Below the pieces are notes generated by a model that was given only the letters and a program-made list of their open reading frames with translations, searched no databases and was not told the origin of the DNA. Shown here one piece after another: positions 1-7,202 of a stretch of DNA of 14,717 nt. Every line of letters begins with the position of its first letter. The stretch's first letter is position 1. Source of the stretch: Thermoplasmata archaeon (GTDB lineage: Archaea > Thermoplasmatota > E2 > DHVEG-1); NCBI GenBank assembly GCA_003649715.1, contig QMSS01000019.1:1-14717 (forward strand), given 5' to 3'. The position numbers were made by a program, and so were the translations under genes.

Positions 1-190
1 AGTGCATTGCTCAAATATGATGTGACCCATGAGCTTCCCTGGGTTACAGGATAGCTATATCGGAAATTAAAAAGCCCAGGGTAGATGAGAGACTAAACAT
101 TATTGAATTATGCAACACAGCAGTTTTTCCGGTTAAATGTAAGTCAACTTTCTACATGGTTCAACAATAAATTTATCTTTTTCGATCCAC
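1..190. other. Left-edge stretch with a hairpin and no confident gene
   Basis: No confident gene lies here. GTGACCCA (22-29) and TGGGTTAC (40-47) pair over eight positions, one of them G-U, around a 10-base loop. Two edge readings are possible. On the plus strand one frame is open from base 1 and stops at 52-54, so it could be the last 17 codons of a gene cut by the window. On the minus strand an ATG at 30-28 opens a frame running off the left edge, with an AGGGAAG motif just before it and a T-rich TATA-like stretch near 64-74. The sequence does not decide between them. The rest, 90-190, shows nothing recognisable. Confidence 0.3.
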
Positions 191-253
191 TTGACGTTCT
201 GTCAAACAATGTATTTTTCTGCTTCTGACAGTTTTATGAGATACCTTTAAATA
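191..253 (+). promoter_or_regulatory. Promoter with operator-like inverted repeat upstream of the small unknown gene
   Basis: A perfect inverted repeat TTGAC-N5-GTCAA lies at 191-205, and a second GTCA/TGAC pairing involves TGACAG at 226-231. A strong archaeal TATA box, TTTAAATA, lies at 246-253. A start site about 26 bp past its centre falls near 275. The repeat ends about 40 bp before the TATA box, a position that could suit an activator or repressor; regulation is inferred. Confidence 0.5.
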
Positions 254-319
254 CTATCAGTGATAGACAATACCATGGTACATAATAACAATCTATGTGC
301 TGGAGGAGATGAAGAATCT

Positions 320-559
320 ATGTATCGTGTTGATGTAATATTAGATATGGGGCCGGAATATCTCATAGATATTCATAACAACAAAAAACATAGGGAATAC
401 AATCAAAAAATGAATAGAGGAAAGACCATAAAAATTGATGATAAACTATTTGAAATTGCACTAAACGAAGGGTTGATAGAAAAAACAGAAGATGGATACG
501 TCTTTGTAGGAAGATTCGAAGACACTTTAACCCTTAAAGAGCTGAAGAAAAGAAAATAA
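320..559 (+). CDS. Small protein of unknown function (79 aa)
   Basis: I do not recognise a family. From the ATG at 320 the product is 79 residues, soluble and highly charged. It has two hydrophobic strands near the N-terminus, a basic middle with RGKTIKIDD, then a helix-like LFEIALNEGLIEK followed by GYVFVGRF and a lysine-rich tail. The last third could be a small winged-helix or barrel-like fold, which is only a guess. I chose this start because GGAGGAG lies at 302-308, 11 bases before it. The frame is also open from a GTG at 260, but that lies upstream of the transcription start expected from the TATA box at 246-253. An in-frame ATG at 275 sits almost exactly at that start site and would give a leaderless 94-residue version. 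The gene stands alone, ahead of a structured non-coding stretch. Confidence 0.65.
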   Translation: MYRVDVILDMGPEYLIDIHNNKKHREYNQKMNRGKTIKIDDKLFEIALNEGLIEKTEDGYVFVGRFEDTLTLKELKKRK

Positions 560-587
560 GTATTAACCAACCTAGAACACAGACATT

Positions 588-676
588 GGGGAGTGGAGTA
601 GGGTGGTCTGAAAAATATTTTTCCCAATTTTTAGACCCACCTCTTCTTGTTACCTTCAGGCCTCCTACTCCCACCG
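588..676 (+). ncRNA. Strong nested hairpin, possible structured RNA or long 3' UTR element
   Basis: An inner stem pairs GGGT, GGTCT and AAAAAT (601-616) with ATTTTT, AGACC and ACCT (627-642), about 15 bp with one bulged base on each side and a 10-base loop. An outer stem pairs GGAGTAGG (595-602) with CCTACTCC (664-671), extended past a bulge by GT with AC; it competes with the inner stem for two bases. The whole begins about 35 bases after the small gene's stop and ends about 105 bases before the next TATA box. No poly-T run follows, so a simple terminator is not obvious. It lacks a tRNA T-loop. No known RNA family is recognised. Confidence 0.35.
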
Positions 677-781
677 CATATCCCACTTATCGGTAAGAAC
701 TCTTTTTCTATGTTTCACTAAAATTTTTCTTTAATAATTCATATTTCTTCTTTGGGCTATTTCTCAAAATTTTGATTTTTC

Positions 782-793
782 GATATAAAAAAG
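782..793 (+). promoter_or_regulatory. TATA box of the methyltransferase gene
   Basis: GATATAAAAAAG places a start site near 810-815 and gives a leader of about 30 bases before the ATG at 844. No Shine-Dalgarno motif is visible in the leader. Confidence 0.45.
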
Positions 794-843
794 AAATCTT
801 TATCTATGTGATGTGAATAATCTATGTACCCTGTTGTCTGGAT

Positions 844-1647
844 ATGAAAATGAGAGAAAATATCGCGTCTCATAGGAGATCAAAAGAAGAATTTCAGGAT
901 TTCATAAAGAAATTGGAGTTACAGGCGCTAGAGACAGCGGAAGAGAGACTACCTCTATATTTGGAAGTAGGTCTTAAAGATGCAGATATTGTCTTAGATG
1001 TAGGCTGTGGTTCTGGTGTCGTGACAAGAGATATTGCCCGTTTGACAAAGGGATGTGTAATTGGAGTTGATGGATCCATTGATATGATCAAAGTAGCAGA
1101 TGAGATACTTAGAGATTATGATAATGTAGAATTATGTGTTGGTGATGCCCATCTTCTACCATTTAATGACAACACTTTTGACATTGTGACTTGCAATTTG
1201 TTGTTGATGTGGGCTGATGACCCGCAGATGGTGGTGAATGAGATGGCCAGAGTTACTAGGCCTGGAGGGAAGGTATTGGCATCCTTAGAGCCAGATTACG
1301 GAGGGAAAATACATTGGCCGGAGAACCCACGGGCTGACCCCATATTTGCAGGGGAGGCAATAAGGAAAAAAGGCGGTGATCCTCATATTGGTAGAAAACT
1401 TAGAGCTCTTTTCACCCTGGCAGGACTTAAAACAACAGTTGGGATTGGAAACTGTAGGATATGGTCTTGTGAGGAGGATAAGAGATATTATCTTCATGCA
1501 AGAGATTTCTACATCAAGGTTCTGCGGGACGCAGGTCTTTCTGAAGAAGAAATAGATGAATGGGAATATGAGTATCTTAAGTCTCTTGATGACAGGATAC
1601 AGCTTAACTTTTTTCCCCAGTTCTATGCCATAGGAACAAAAACCTAA
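844..1647 (+). CDS. Class I SAM-dependent methyltransferase (267 aa)
   Basis: It transfers a methyl group from S-adenosylmethionine to an unknown acceptor and is probably cytosolic. Motif I is VLDVGCGSGVV at residues 50-60. The acidic end of strand 2 is GVDGS (74-78), which would bind the SAM ribose. GDAHLLPFNDNTFDIV (100-115) carries the adenine-contacting acidic residue and motif IV. The post-motif TRPGGKVLAS (138-147) is typical of the UbiE/Methyltransf_11 type. After the Rossmann domain come about 115 residues with GGDPHIGRKL (177-186) and a C-terminal helical part rich in Glu and Tyr, probably the substrate cap. An ATG two codons in (850) is an equally good start. It has its own TATA box at 782-793. 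folD follows after 55 bp, but with a separate promoter, so shared function is not implied. Other family members act on small metabolites, quinones or arsenite; nothing here decides. Confidence 0.85.
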   Translation: MKMRENIASHRRSKEEFQDFIKKLELQALETAEERLPLYLEVGLKDADIVLDVGCGSGVVTRDIARLTKGCVIGVDGSIDMIKVADEILRDYDNVELCVGDAHLLPFNDNTFDIVTCNLLLMWADDPQMVVNEMARVTRPGGKVLASLEPDYGGKIHWPENPRADPIFAGEAIRKKGGDPHIGRKLRALFTLAGLKTTVGIGNCRIWSCEEDKRYYLHARDFYIKVLRDAGLSEEEIDEWEYEYLKSLDDRIQLNFFPQFYAIGTKT

Positions 1648-1648
1648 G

Positions 1649-1659
1649 TATTTATAAAC
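1649..1659 (+). promoter_or_regulatory. TATA box of folD
   Basis: TATTTATAAAC begins directly after the methyltransferase stop codon. Its expected start site, near 1680, lies downstream of an in-frame ATG at 1661 and upstream of the ATG at 1703. This decides the folD start in favour of 1703. Confidence 0.6.
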
Positions 1660-1702
1660 CATGAGATGTTTTTCTGACATTTTTCTTTTTTTGTCTAGAA
1701 AG

Positions 1703-2566
1703 ATGACTGCAGAAATCATTGATGGAAAAAAAATCGCATATGACATCCATAAAAGCCTTGCTAGGGAGATAAAGAGCTTACGCCAGATATACGGGATCCC
1801 TCCGCATATGGCTACTGTTAAAATCGGTGGAGATCCATCATCGGATCTATATCTAAGACGGCGGGATGATGCATGCAGACAAGTGGGAATCAAAACTAGC
1901 TATCTTGAGTTTCCGAAAAATATATCTGAAGATAGTGTTTTAGATTCCATCTATAAACTAAATCTGGATGAAAGTATTCATGGGATATTAATCCAGTTTC
2001 CCATACCAGATCATATCTCTGAGAGTAGAATCATGGATGCTATAGCTCCATGGAAAGATGTGGAGGGTTTTAATCCATATAATATGGGTAGGACACTGGC
2101 TGGAGATGAAGATCTTGTGCCATGTACTCCACTGTCTGTTATCACTATACTAGAACATGAGCACATAGATGTACGTGGCATGGATGTAGTTGTTGTCAAT
2201 CATAGTAATGTTGTAGGTAAGCCATTAGCTGCACTTTTGCTTAACCGTGATGCATCGGTTTCTATCTGTCATGTTTTTACTCATGATCTAAAACAGTATA
2301 GCTGCAAAGCTGATGTTCTTATTACTGCAACTGGTGTCCCTAGACTTATTGGGGCGGATCATGTGAAAAAAAATGCGGTTGTAATCGATGTCGGTATTGT
2401 AAAAACAGAAAAGGGAATCTGTGGCGACGTAGATTTTGATTCAGTGAAGAAAAAAGCATCTATCATAACTCCAGTGCCTGGTGGTGTTGGGCCTGTTACA
2501 ATAGCATGTTGTTTGAAAAACATGGTCAAGACATTTAAAAAATGTATGGAGAAAAGAGGTGTATGA
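1703..2566 (+). CDS. folD: FolD-family methylene-tetrahydrofolate dehydrogenase/cyclohydrolase with altered catalytic pair
   Basis: FolD normally interconverts 5,10-methylene-, 5,10-methenyl- and 10-formyl-tetrahydrofolate with NAD(P). From the ATG at 1703 the product is 287 residues, the usual length, and its first 130 residues align to E. coli FolD, as I recall that sequence, without gaps. Conserved parts are IIDGKKIA (5-12), Tyr50, ILIQFPIP (95-102, with Gln98), GFNPYNMGR (122-130), PCTP (near 138), the nucleotide-binding VGKP segment, IDVGI and the C-terminal PVPGGVGPVT. Two catalytic positions differ: the lysine of the YxxxK motif is Arg54 (codon CGG), and the aspartate of KDVDGF is Glu121 (codon GAG). 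Both changes keep the charge. Alteration of the lysine in the human enzyme is known to hurt cyclohydrolase activity, so this protein may be a dehydrogenase only, or act on another folate or pterin. The upstream in-frame ATG at 1661 was rejected from promoter position and family length. Confidence 0.92.
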   Translation: MTAEIIDGKKIAYDIHKSLAREIKSLRQIYGIPPHMATVKIGGDPSSDLYLRRRDDACRQVGIKTSYLEFPKNISEDSVLDSIYKLNLDESIHGILIQFPIPDHISESRIMDAIAPWKDVEGFNPYNMGRTLAGDEDLVPCTPLSVITILEHEHIDVRGMDVVVVNHSNVVGKPLAALLLNRDASVSICHVFTHDLKQYSCKADVLITATGVPRLIGADHVKKNAVVIDVGIVKTEKGICGDVDFDSVKKKASIITPVPGGVGPVTIACCLKNMVKTFKKCMEKRGV

Positions 2567-2976
2567 ACAAATATCATTTTATCTCCATGCTTCTTTTTAT
2601 TTCTGGAATAACATTTTTTGTCTATGGTGTGTTGACTGGTGAGGTTAACACTGGTTTTATCCTTATTTTTCCTTTTTTCGTGGGATCTGGGGTATATGCT
2701 TTGTTTGGAGTTGTTTTTATCTTTGTTTCAATATTGCTGTTCATGTTTGGGTTTGTCGATGTTGAATCGGATTTGAAAGAACTACAGGATTTTGGAGGAG
2801 GGAGAGATGATGATCATATTCTTGCTAAAAAAAGATTTTTTGAAGGTGGTGGCGTTGTGCTGATTGGGCCTATACCTATTGTCTTTGGATCTAATTGGAA
2901 AATAGCTGCTGTGCTGATAGTTTTAACGATTATTCTTGTTTTAATGTCGTTTGTTTTCACCGCAATTTTTTTCTGA
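2563..2976 (+). CDS. DUF131 (TIGR00304-type) archaeal membrane protein (137 aa)
   Basis: This is a small membrane protein of unknown function, recognised from the archaeal DUF131 hallmark GGGVVLIGPIPIVFGS at residues 95-110. Membrane segments lie near residues 6-23, 29-64 (long enough for two passes) and 112-136. Between them is a charged loop, about 65-93, containing GGGRDDD. I chose the ATG at 2563 because it overlaps the folD stop as ATGA and has GAGGTG at 2555-2560. An earlier in-frame ATG at 2542 would add seven residues and lacks a ribosome site. The overlap implies translational coupling to folD, though no functional link is known. It ends 26 bp from the stop of the convergent ABC permease gene. 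Confidence 0.85.
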   Translation: MNKYHFISMLLFISGITFFVYGVLTGEVNTGFILIFPFFVGSGVYALFGVVFIFVSILLFMFGFVDVESDLKELQDFGGGRDDDHILAKKRFFEGGGVVLIGPIPIVFGSNWKIAAVLIVLTIILVLMSFVFTAIFF

Positions 2977-3002
2977 AACACTCATAAATAATATTATTCT
3001 TT

Positions 3003-3782
3003 TTATACTTCACTTTTACCGAAAAAATAGCTTCCTAGACTCATCATAGCTATGCAGATTATAAGGAGAACCAGTAGGTCTATTAAGGGATGAAAATGGT
3101 TGTTTATTCCAGTGAGACTTCCACGTATCCCATCAACCATGTAAAATAGGGGGTTAATCATGAATATATCTCCTATCCATGTTGGCATTGTCTCCGTTAG
3201 TTTGTCTAATGGGAAAAATGCTGATGACAGGAAGAAGAGAGGAAGGATCAGCATGTTCATGATTAGTTGGAATCCCTGGAGGTCTTCCATTTTTGATGCG
3301 ATGATCAAGCCGAATCCGACTGATGTAAATGCTATTATGATCATCATTATGAGTGTTAGTATAAGCTGAGATATTGTGGATACTCTTACGCCTAGACTGA
3401 GGGCTATGATCAGTATTATCAATCCCTGTATGAGAGCTGTTGTTGCTCCTCCTAGTGTTCTTCCAATTACTATGGAGAGTCTGCTAACTGGTGCTACTAG
3501 AACTTCCTGCAGAAATCCAAATTTTTTGTCCCATAACACTGATACCCCTGTGAACATGGATGAGAACATTATTGCCATTGCGATGACTCCTGGTGCTAGG
3601 AAATACATGTAATCTCCTTCTACGCCAGGTATTATTGCTTTGTTGAGACCAAATCCTAGTATGGTGAGGAAAAAAAGCGGTTGTATTATACTGGCTAGGA
3701 GTCTGCTTCGTGCTCTAATAAATCTTTTCATCTCTCTAAGCCACATGACGTAGATAGCTTGCAATTCTGTTATTTTTGACAT
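3003..3782 (-). CDS. ABC-2 type transporter permease, DrrB-like (259 aa)
   Basis: This is the membrane half of an exporter in the daunorubicin-resistance/multidrug ABC-2 group; its substrate is unknown. Six membrane segments lie near residues 28-48, 58-82, 113-131, 138-163, 172-191 and 233-255. The cytoplasmic coupling motif DKKFGFLQEVLVAPVSR (85-101) is the DrrB-type signature. Fold-typical PLFFLSSAFFPL lies at 181-192, and NPLFYMVDGIRG at 210-221. It follows the ATPase gene after 13 bp. An AGAGGA ribosome site (3792-3797) overlaps the ATPase stop codon, so the two are translated together. The pair forms a complete minimal ABC-2 exporter with no separate binding protein, as expected for export of a lipid, antibiotic or surface component. 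Confidence 0.9.
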   Translation of the reverse strand: MSKITELQAIYVMWLREMKRFIRARSRLLASIIQPLFFLTILGFGLNKAIIPGVEGDYMYFLAPGVIAMAIMFSSMFTGVSVLWDKKFGFLQEVLVAPVSRLSIVIGRTLGGATTALIQGLIILIIALSLGVRVSTISQLILTLIMMIIIAFTSVGFGLIIASKMEDLQGFQLIMNMLILPLFFLSSAFFPLDKLTETMPTWIGDIFMINPLFYMVDGIRGSLTGINNHFHPLIDLLVLLIICIAMMSLGSYFFGKSEV

Positions 3783-3795
3783 CTATTTTTTTCCT

Positions 3796-4785
3796 CTATT
3801 GTTTTCTATAACGTATTTTAGCTATTTGTTTTAACGGATTTTCTGGTTCTTGTTCACGTATGCTTCTGCCAGTGTAGTGTAGGAATACGTCGTCGAGAGT
3901 GGGTTTTCTTACATTGATTGACTTTATCCTTATTTTTAGAGTTTGCGCTATTTCTACTATAGCTGGTATTTTTTCTTCTCCTTTTTCTACTCCTAGTGTT
4001 AAAAATGTGTTGTGTTGTTTTATGTTTTTGATCCATGTTTTTTTTTCTAGCTCCCTGCTGAGTCTATGCATATCTGAGCAGGAGAGTGTTATGATGTCGT
4101 TTCCAACAGAGTTTTTTAGATTGTTGATTGTGTCGATCACAAGTATCTGTCCGTGATCTATCATTCCCACTCTATCGCATAGATAGTCAGCCTCGTCCAT
4201 ATAATGTGTTGTTAGAAAAATCGTCGTGTTTTCCTTGTGGTTCATCTCTTTGATATAGTCCCAGATTACTCTTCTTGTCTGTGCGTCAAGGCCTAGTGTT
4301 GGTTCGTCGAGAAATAAAACATGGGGATGATGTATTAGACCACGTGCTATTTCAAGTCTTCTTTTCATACCACCGGAATAGTTTTTCACGAGTACATCCT
4401 TTTTTTCTGATAGATCGATGAGTTGTAGTAATTTTTCTATTCTTTCTTTCCTTTCCTCTTTCCTGATGCCATACATTCTTGCGTGGAAATCCAGGTTTTC
4501 TATACCAGTTAGTTCTGTGTCAAGTGCCGGCTCCTGGAAGACAACTCCTATGTACTGTCTTACTTTCTCTTTGTCTTTTGTTATATTGAATCCTGCGATT
4601 TCTGCAGTTCCAGATGTTGGATGTAGAAGTGTGGTTAGCATCTTTATCGTCGTGGTTTTTCCCGCTCCATTTGGTCCTAGAAACCCAAATATTTCTCCTT
4701 TTTTTACTGAAAACGATATGTGATCGACGGCTGTAAGTCCATTGAATTTTTTTGTAAGTTCTCTAGTTGTTATAATATCGTTCAA
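3796..4785 (-). CDS. ABC transporter ATP-binding protein, DrrA-like (329 aa)
   Basis: This is the ATPase that powers the adjacent permease. Walker A is GPNGAGKTT (37-45), the Q-loop glutamine is Gln84 in VVFQEP, the signature is YSGGMKRR (136-143), Walker B is HVLFLDEP (155-162), and the switch histidine is His194 in TTHYMDEAD. The C-terminal extension after residue 220 ends in KPTLDDVFLHYTGRS, typical of the DrrA/CcmA-type domain DUF4162. The frame opens with TTG at 4785-4783, with GGAG (4799-4796) 10 bases upstream. No ATG in frame fits better, so a TTG start is likely. A possible TATA box (GATTAATAAA, 4860-4851) would give a 44-base leader; otherwise it is read through from the Trm9-like gene 75 bp upstream. 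Confidence 0.93.
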   Translation of the reverse strand: MNDIITTRELTKKFNGLTAVDHISFSVKKGEIFGFLGPNGAGKTTTIKMLTTLLHPTSGTAEIAGFNITKDKEKVRQYIGVVFQEPALDTELTGIENLDFHARMYGIRKEERKERIEKLLQLIDLSEKKDVLVKNYSGGMKRRLEIARGLIHHPHVLFLDEPTLGLDAQTRRVIWDYIKEMNHKENTTIFLTTHYMDEADYLCDRVGMIDHGQILVIDTINNLKNSVGNDIITLSCSDMHRLSRELEKKTWIKNIKQHNTFLTLGVEKGEEKIPAIVEIAQTLKIRIKSINVRKPTLDDVFLHYTGRSIREQEPENPLKQIAKIRYRKQ

Positions 4786-4860
4786 GATGATCGTTCTCCA
4801 TTGGTTTTGATAAAAAACTTTTTTGTTTTTTTGCAGAATAATGGCGGGATTTTATTAATC

Positions 4861-5568
4861 TTATCTTTTCTTTTTTGTTATGGCGAAATAGTTGTCAGGA
4901 AATATTTTTGAATGGATTTTTACACTCTGAATATTTTCTATCTCTAATCCTGATTGTTTTATGTCTCTGATAAACTCTTTTTTGCTATAGAGATGATAAT
5001 AACGAGGTATGTTGAGACTATGTTGTCTCCAGTAAATATAGATGTCACCGAATTCTTCTCTACCATGCTTTTTTTTATTGAACAACATTTTTTTTATGAA
5101 ATGTTTTCTGTATCTATCCTGCCATCTAGACCATACACTAATAAGAGCTCTTCCATTTTTTTTAAGTATTCTATTTACCTCTTTTAGAGACTGTATTCGT
5201 TTTTTTCTTCCTCTTATGTTGTGTAACGCTGCGATAAAAATAATGGCATCCATGGTGTTTTCTTTGAGTGGTAGCTGTGTTATGTCTGCATGTATTAGCT
5301 CTGTGTTGTTGAGATGTTGTTTTTTGATTTTGTTTTTGGTGATGTTTAATAGCTTTTTTGAGATATCTAGGCCGATTGCCTTTTTGCAGTGTTCTGCACA
5401 TGGCAGTAGATGTCTCCCATTGCCACATCCGAGATCAGCAATAGTATATGTGTCTGGTAATTGTTGTATAAAATCAATGCATTGTTTCCATGGTTTATTT
5501 CGTGTTGTGTTGAAGCTCTGAGCTATAGTATCCCAGGTTTTTTCGTTATCCTGCGGTCTTTTTTCCAT
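4861..5568 (-). CDS. Trm9/ALKBH8-type tRNA wobble-uridine methyltransferase (235 aa)
   Basis: It probably methylates the carboxymethyl group on the modified wobble uridine of tRNA, as yeast Trm9 does with its partner Trm112. The N-terminal SFNTTRNKPW (18-27) matches the Trm9 motif around TRYKPW. Motif I is ADLGCGNGRH (44-53), the strand 2 acid is in GLDIS (66-70), and HADITQLP (93-100) follows. AALHNIRGRKKR (113-124) corresponds to the VVHHWSTRERR region of Trm9. The C-terminal RYYHLYSKKEF (189-199) and DNYFAI match Trm9's YYHLY block and tail. The product is rich in Lys and Arg, fitting an RNA target. The start is ATG 5568 because GGAGG (5579-5575) lies six bases ahead; an in-frame TTG at 5586 lies upstream of that site. 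A Trm112-like zinc-ribbon activator is not in the window. A generic methyltransferase role cannot be excluded. Confidence 0.78.
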   Translation of the reverse strand: MEKRPQDNEKTWDTIAQSFNTTRNKPWKQCIDFIQQLPDTYTIADLGCGNGRHLLPCAEHCKKAIGLDISKKLLNITKNKIKKQHLNNTELIHADITQLPLKENTMDAIIFIAALHNIRGRKKRIQSLKEVNRILKKNGRALISVWSRWQDRYRKHFIKKMLFNKKKHGREEFGDIYIYWRQHSLNIPRYYHLYSKKEFIRDIKQSGLEIENIQSVKIHSKIFPDNYFAITKKKR

Positions 5569-5648
5569 TGTTTGCCTCCATTGCAAAAATTTTGGTAAGT
5601 CTATAAGGGAGATAAAACCATTGTTTGAAATGTTTTTTAATAAAATAT

Positions 5649-7175
5649 TTAATGGAGTTTTCCGACGATATTTTCAACTGATGTTACAATATCCCCATTT
5701 CTCACTAGGTTAAACATCTTTTTTATATCTTTATAGAATGGTCTATCTTCTTCTAACTTCGACACCTTTTCTCTTATAACATTATATGCAGCTTCTATAG
5801 CTGGTGAGGGTCTGAGTGGTTTATGAAATTCAAGTCCCTGTGCTGCGGTCATGTATTCTATAGCAACAGTGTATTGTACATTTTTTAGTACCTTAAGTGA
5901 TTTTAATGCCGCTGTTGCCCCCATGCTTACATGATCCTCCTGATTTGCCGATGTTGGTATAGAATCAGCTGTAGCTGGATGGCATAGTATTTTGTTTTCA
6001 CTTACAAGCGCAGCAGCTACGTACTGGGGGAGCATAAAACCAGAATTCAGCCCACTTTTCTCAGTTAGAAATGGTGGTAGACCGGATAGATTGGAATCAA
6101 CTAGTCTCGCTATTCTTCTCTCACTAAAAGAGCCTATTTCAGATATGGCTAATGTGAGAAAATCTAGTGCCATTGCTACTGGCTGGCCATGGAAGTTTCC
6201 ACCAGAAAGACTCTCCATGTTTTCTGGAAATAGAAGAGGATTATCTGTTGCAGAATTGATCTCTGTTTCTAAAACAGATCTAACATATGATAATGCATCC
6301 ATGGATGCACCAAAGACCTGAGGCATACATCGTAACGTGTAGGGGTCCTGTACCTTAGAACAGTTTCTATGTGATGCGATGATCTCACTATCACGAGTCA
6401 GCATCCATAGGTTTTCTGCACATTGAAGCTGACCCTTATGTGGTCTAGCTATGTGGAGCTCTTTTCGAAATGCTTGATCAGTTCCTCTTAATGCCTCAAG
6501 ACTCATAACACCTGCTATCTGAGCATTTTTAAGTAGTAGATATGCATCTGAGAGAACCAGACAGCCGATGCCTGTCATGAGCTGTGTGCCATTTATCAAC
6601 GCAATACCTTCTTTCGGCATGAGTGTAACAGGTTTGATGCCTTTTCGTCTAAACCCTTGTTTAGCAGACATTGTTTTTCCATCTACTATTACCTCACCCT
6701 CACCAACCATGGCAAGAGCTATATGTGCCAGTGGAATGAGATCCCCACTTGCTCCCAATGAACCTTTTTCTGGAACAACTGGATGGACTCTTTTGTTCAG
6801 CATATCAACAAGTAGTTTCACTGTTTTGGGTCTAACACCGGAGTATCCTTTAGCAAGTGAGTTTACTCGGAGGATCATCATAGCACGTACTACATCTATT
6901 GATAGTGGTTCTCCAACTCCGCAGGAGTGACTCCTTATAAGATTGAGCTGAAGCTCATCTAATTTTTTAGATGAAATTCTTTTGTTTGCAAGATTCCCAA
7001 AACCTGTGTTTATACCATATACAACCATGCCGTCATGAATCACAATTTTTTCAACCATCTCACAAGCCTTTTTTATCCTCCTCTCTGCTTCCTTCGTAAG
7101 TTTTACTTTTTCAAATTCTCTTGCAACCTTGACTACATCATTAATGGTTAAATGCTCTCCATCTATCTCTATCAT
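5649..7175 (-). CDS. hutH: Histidine ammonia-lyase (508 aa)
   Basis: It deaminates L-histidine to urocanate and ammonia, the first step of histidine degradation in the cytosol. The Ala142-Ser143-Gly144 triad within GSLGASGDLIPLAH forms the MIO electrophile, at the same numbering as the Pseudomonas putida enzyme. Tyr53 in YGINTGFG and His83 in SHSCGVG match the active site; SHS at this point and NQEDHVSMG (411-419, with Glu413) separate histidine from phenylalanine lyases. SGGNFHGQP (324-332) and SATDNPLL (308-315) are also family hallmarks. The length is standard. The ATG at 7175 has GGAG about 11 bases upstream, and the gene follows hutU after 27 bp in one operon. No hutI, hutG or formiminotransferase gene is nearby, so later steps must be encoded elsewhere or differ. 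Confidence 0.97.
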   Translation of the reverse strand: MIEIDGEHLTINDVVKVAREFEKVKLTKEAERRIKKACEMVEKIVIHDGMVVYGINTGFGNLANKRISSKKLDELQLNLIRSHSCGVGEPLSIDVVRAMMILRVNSLAKGYSGVRPKTVKLLVDMLNKRVHPVVPEKGSLGASGDLIPLAHIALAMVGEGEVIVDGKTMSAKQGFRRKGIKPVTLMPKEGIALINGTQLMTGIGCLVLSDAYLLLKNAQIAGVMSLEALRGTDQAFRKELHIARPHKGQLQCAENLWMLTRDSEIIASHRNCSKVQDPYTLRCMPQVFGASMDALSYVRSVLETEINSATDNPLLFPENMESLSGGNFHGQPVAMALDFLTLAISEIGSFSERRIARLVDSNLSGLPPFLTEKSGLNSGFMLPQYVAAALVSENKILCHPATADSIPTSANQEDHVSMGATAALKSLKVLKNVQYTVAIEYMTAAQGLEFHKPLRPSPAIEAAYNVIREKVSKLEEDRPFYKDIKKMFNLVRNGDIVTSVENIVGKLH

Positions 7176-7202
7176 AAAAAATACACTCCATCATCCTTAT
7201 TT

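Noticed and set aside
37..81. CCCTGGG/CCCAGGG inverted repeat at the left edge as a terminator
   Set aside because: The loop is about 31 bases, no T-run follows, and the closer GTGACCCA/TGGGTTAC hairpin is the better fold.
588..676. tRNA gene reading of the structured stretch (GTGGTCT resembles a D-arm)
   Set aside because: There is no TTCRA-type T-loop with a 5-bp stem and no 7-bp acceptor stem; the pairing is one long nested hairpin instead.
1661..1702. Earlier folD start at the ATG at 1661
   Set aside because: It lies upstream of the transcription start predicted from the TATA box at 1649-1659 and adds 14 residues absent from the family.
1285..1893. A 202-codon open frame on the minus strand
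   Set aside because: It runs antisense across the end of the methyltransferase gene and the start of folD, crosses their intergenic promoter and has no domain-like sequence.
5042..5521. A 159-codon open frame on the plus strand
   Set aside because: It lies antisense to the Trm9-like gene, whose motifs are clear, and its product is a low-information hydrophobic sequence rich in Cys and Ser.
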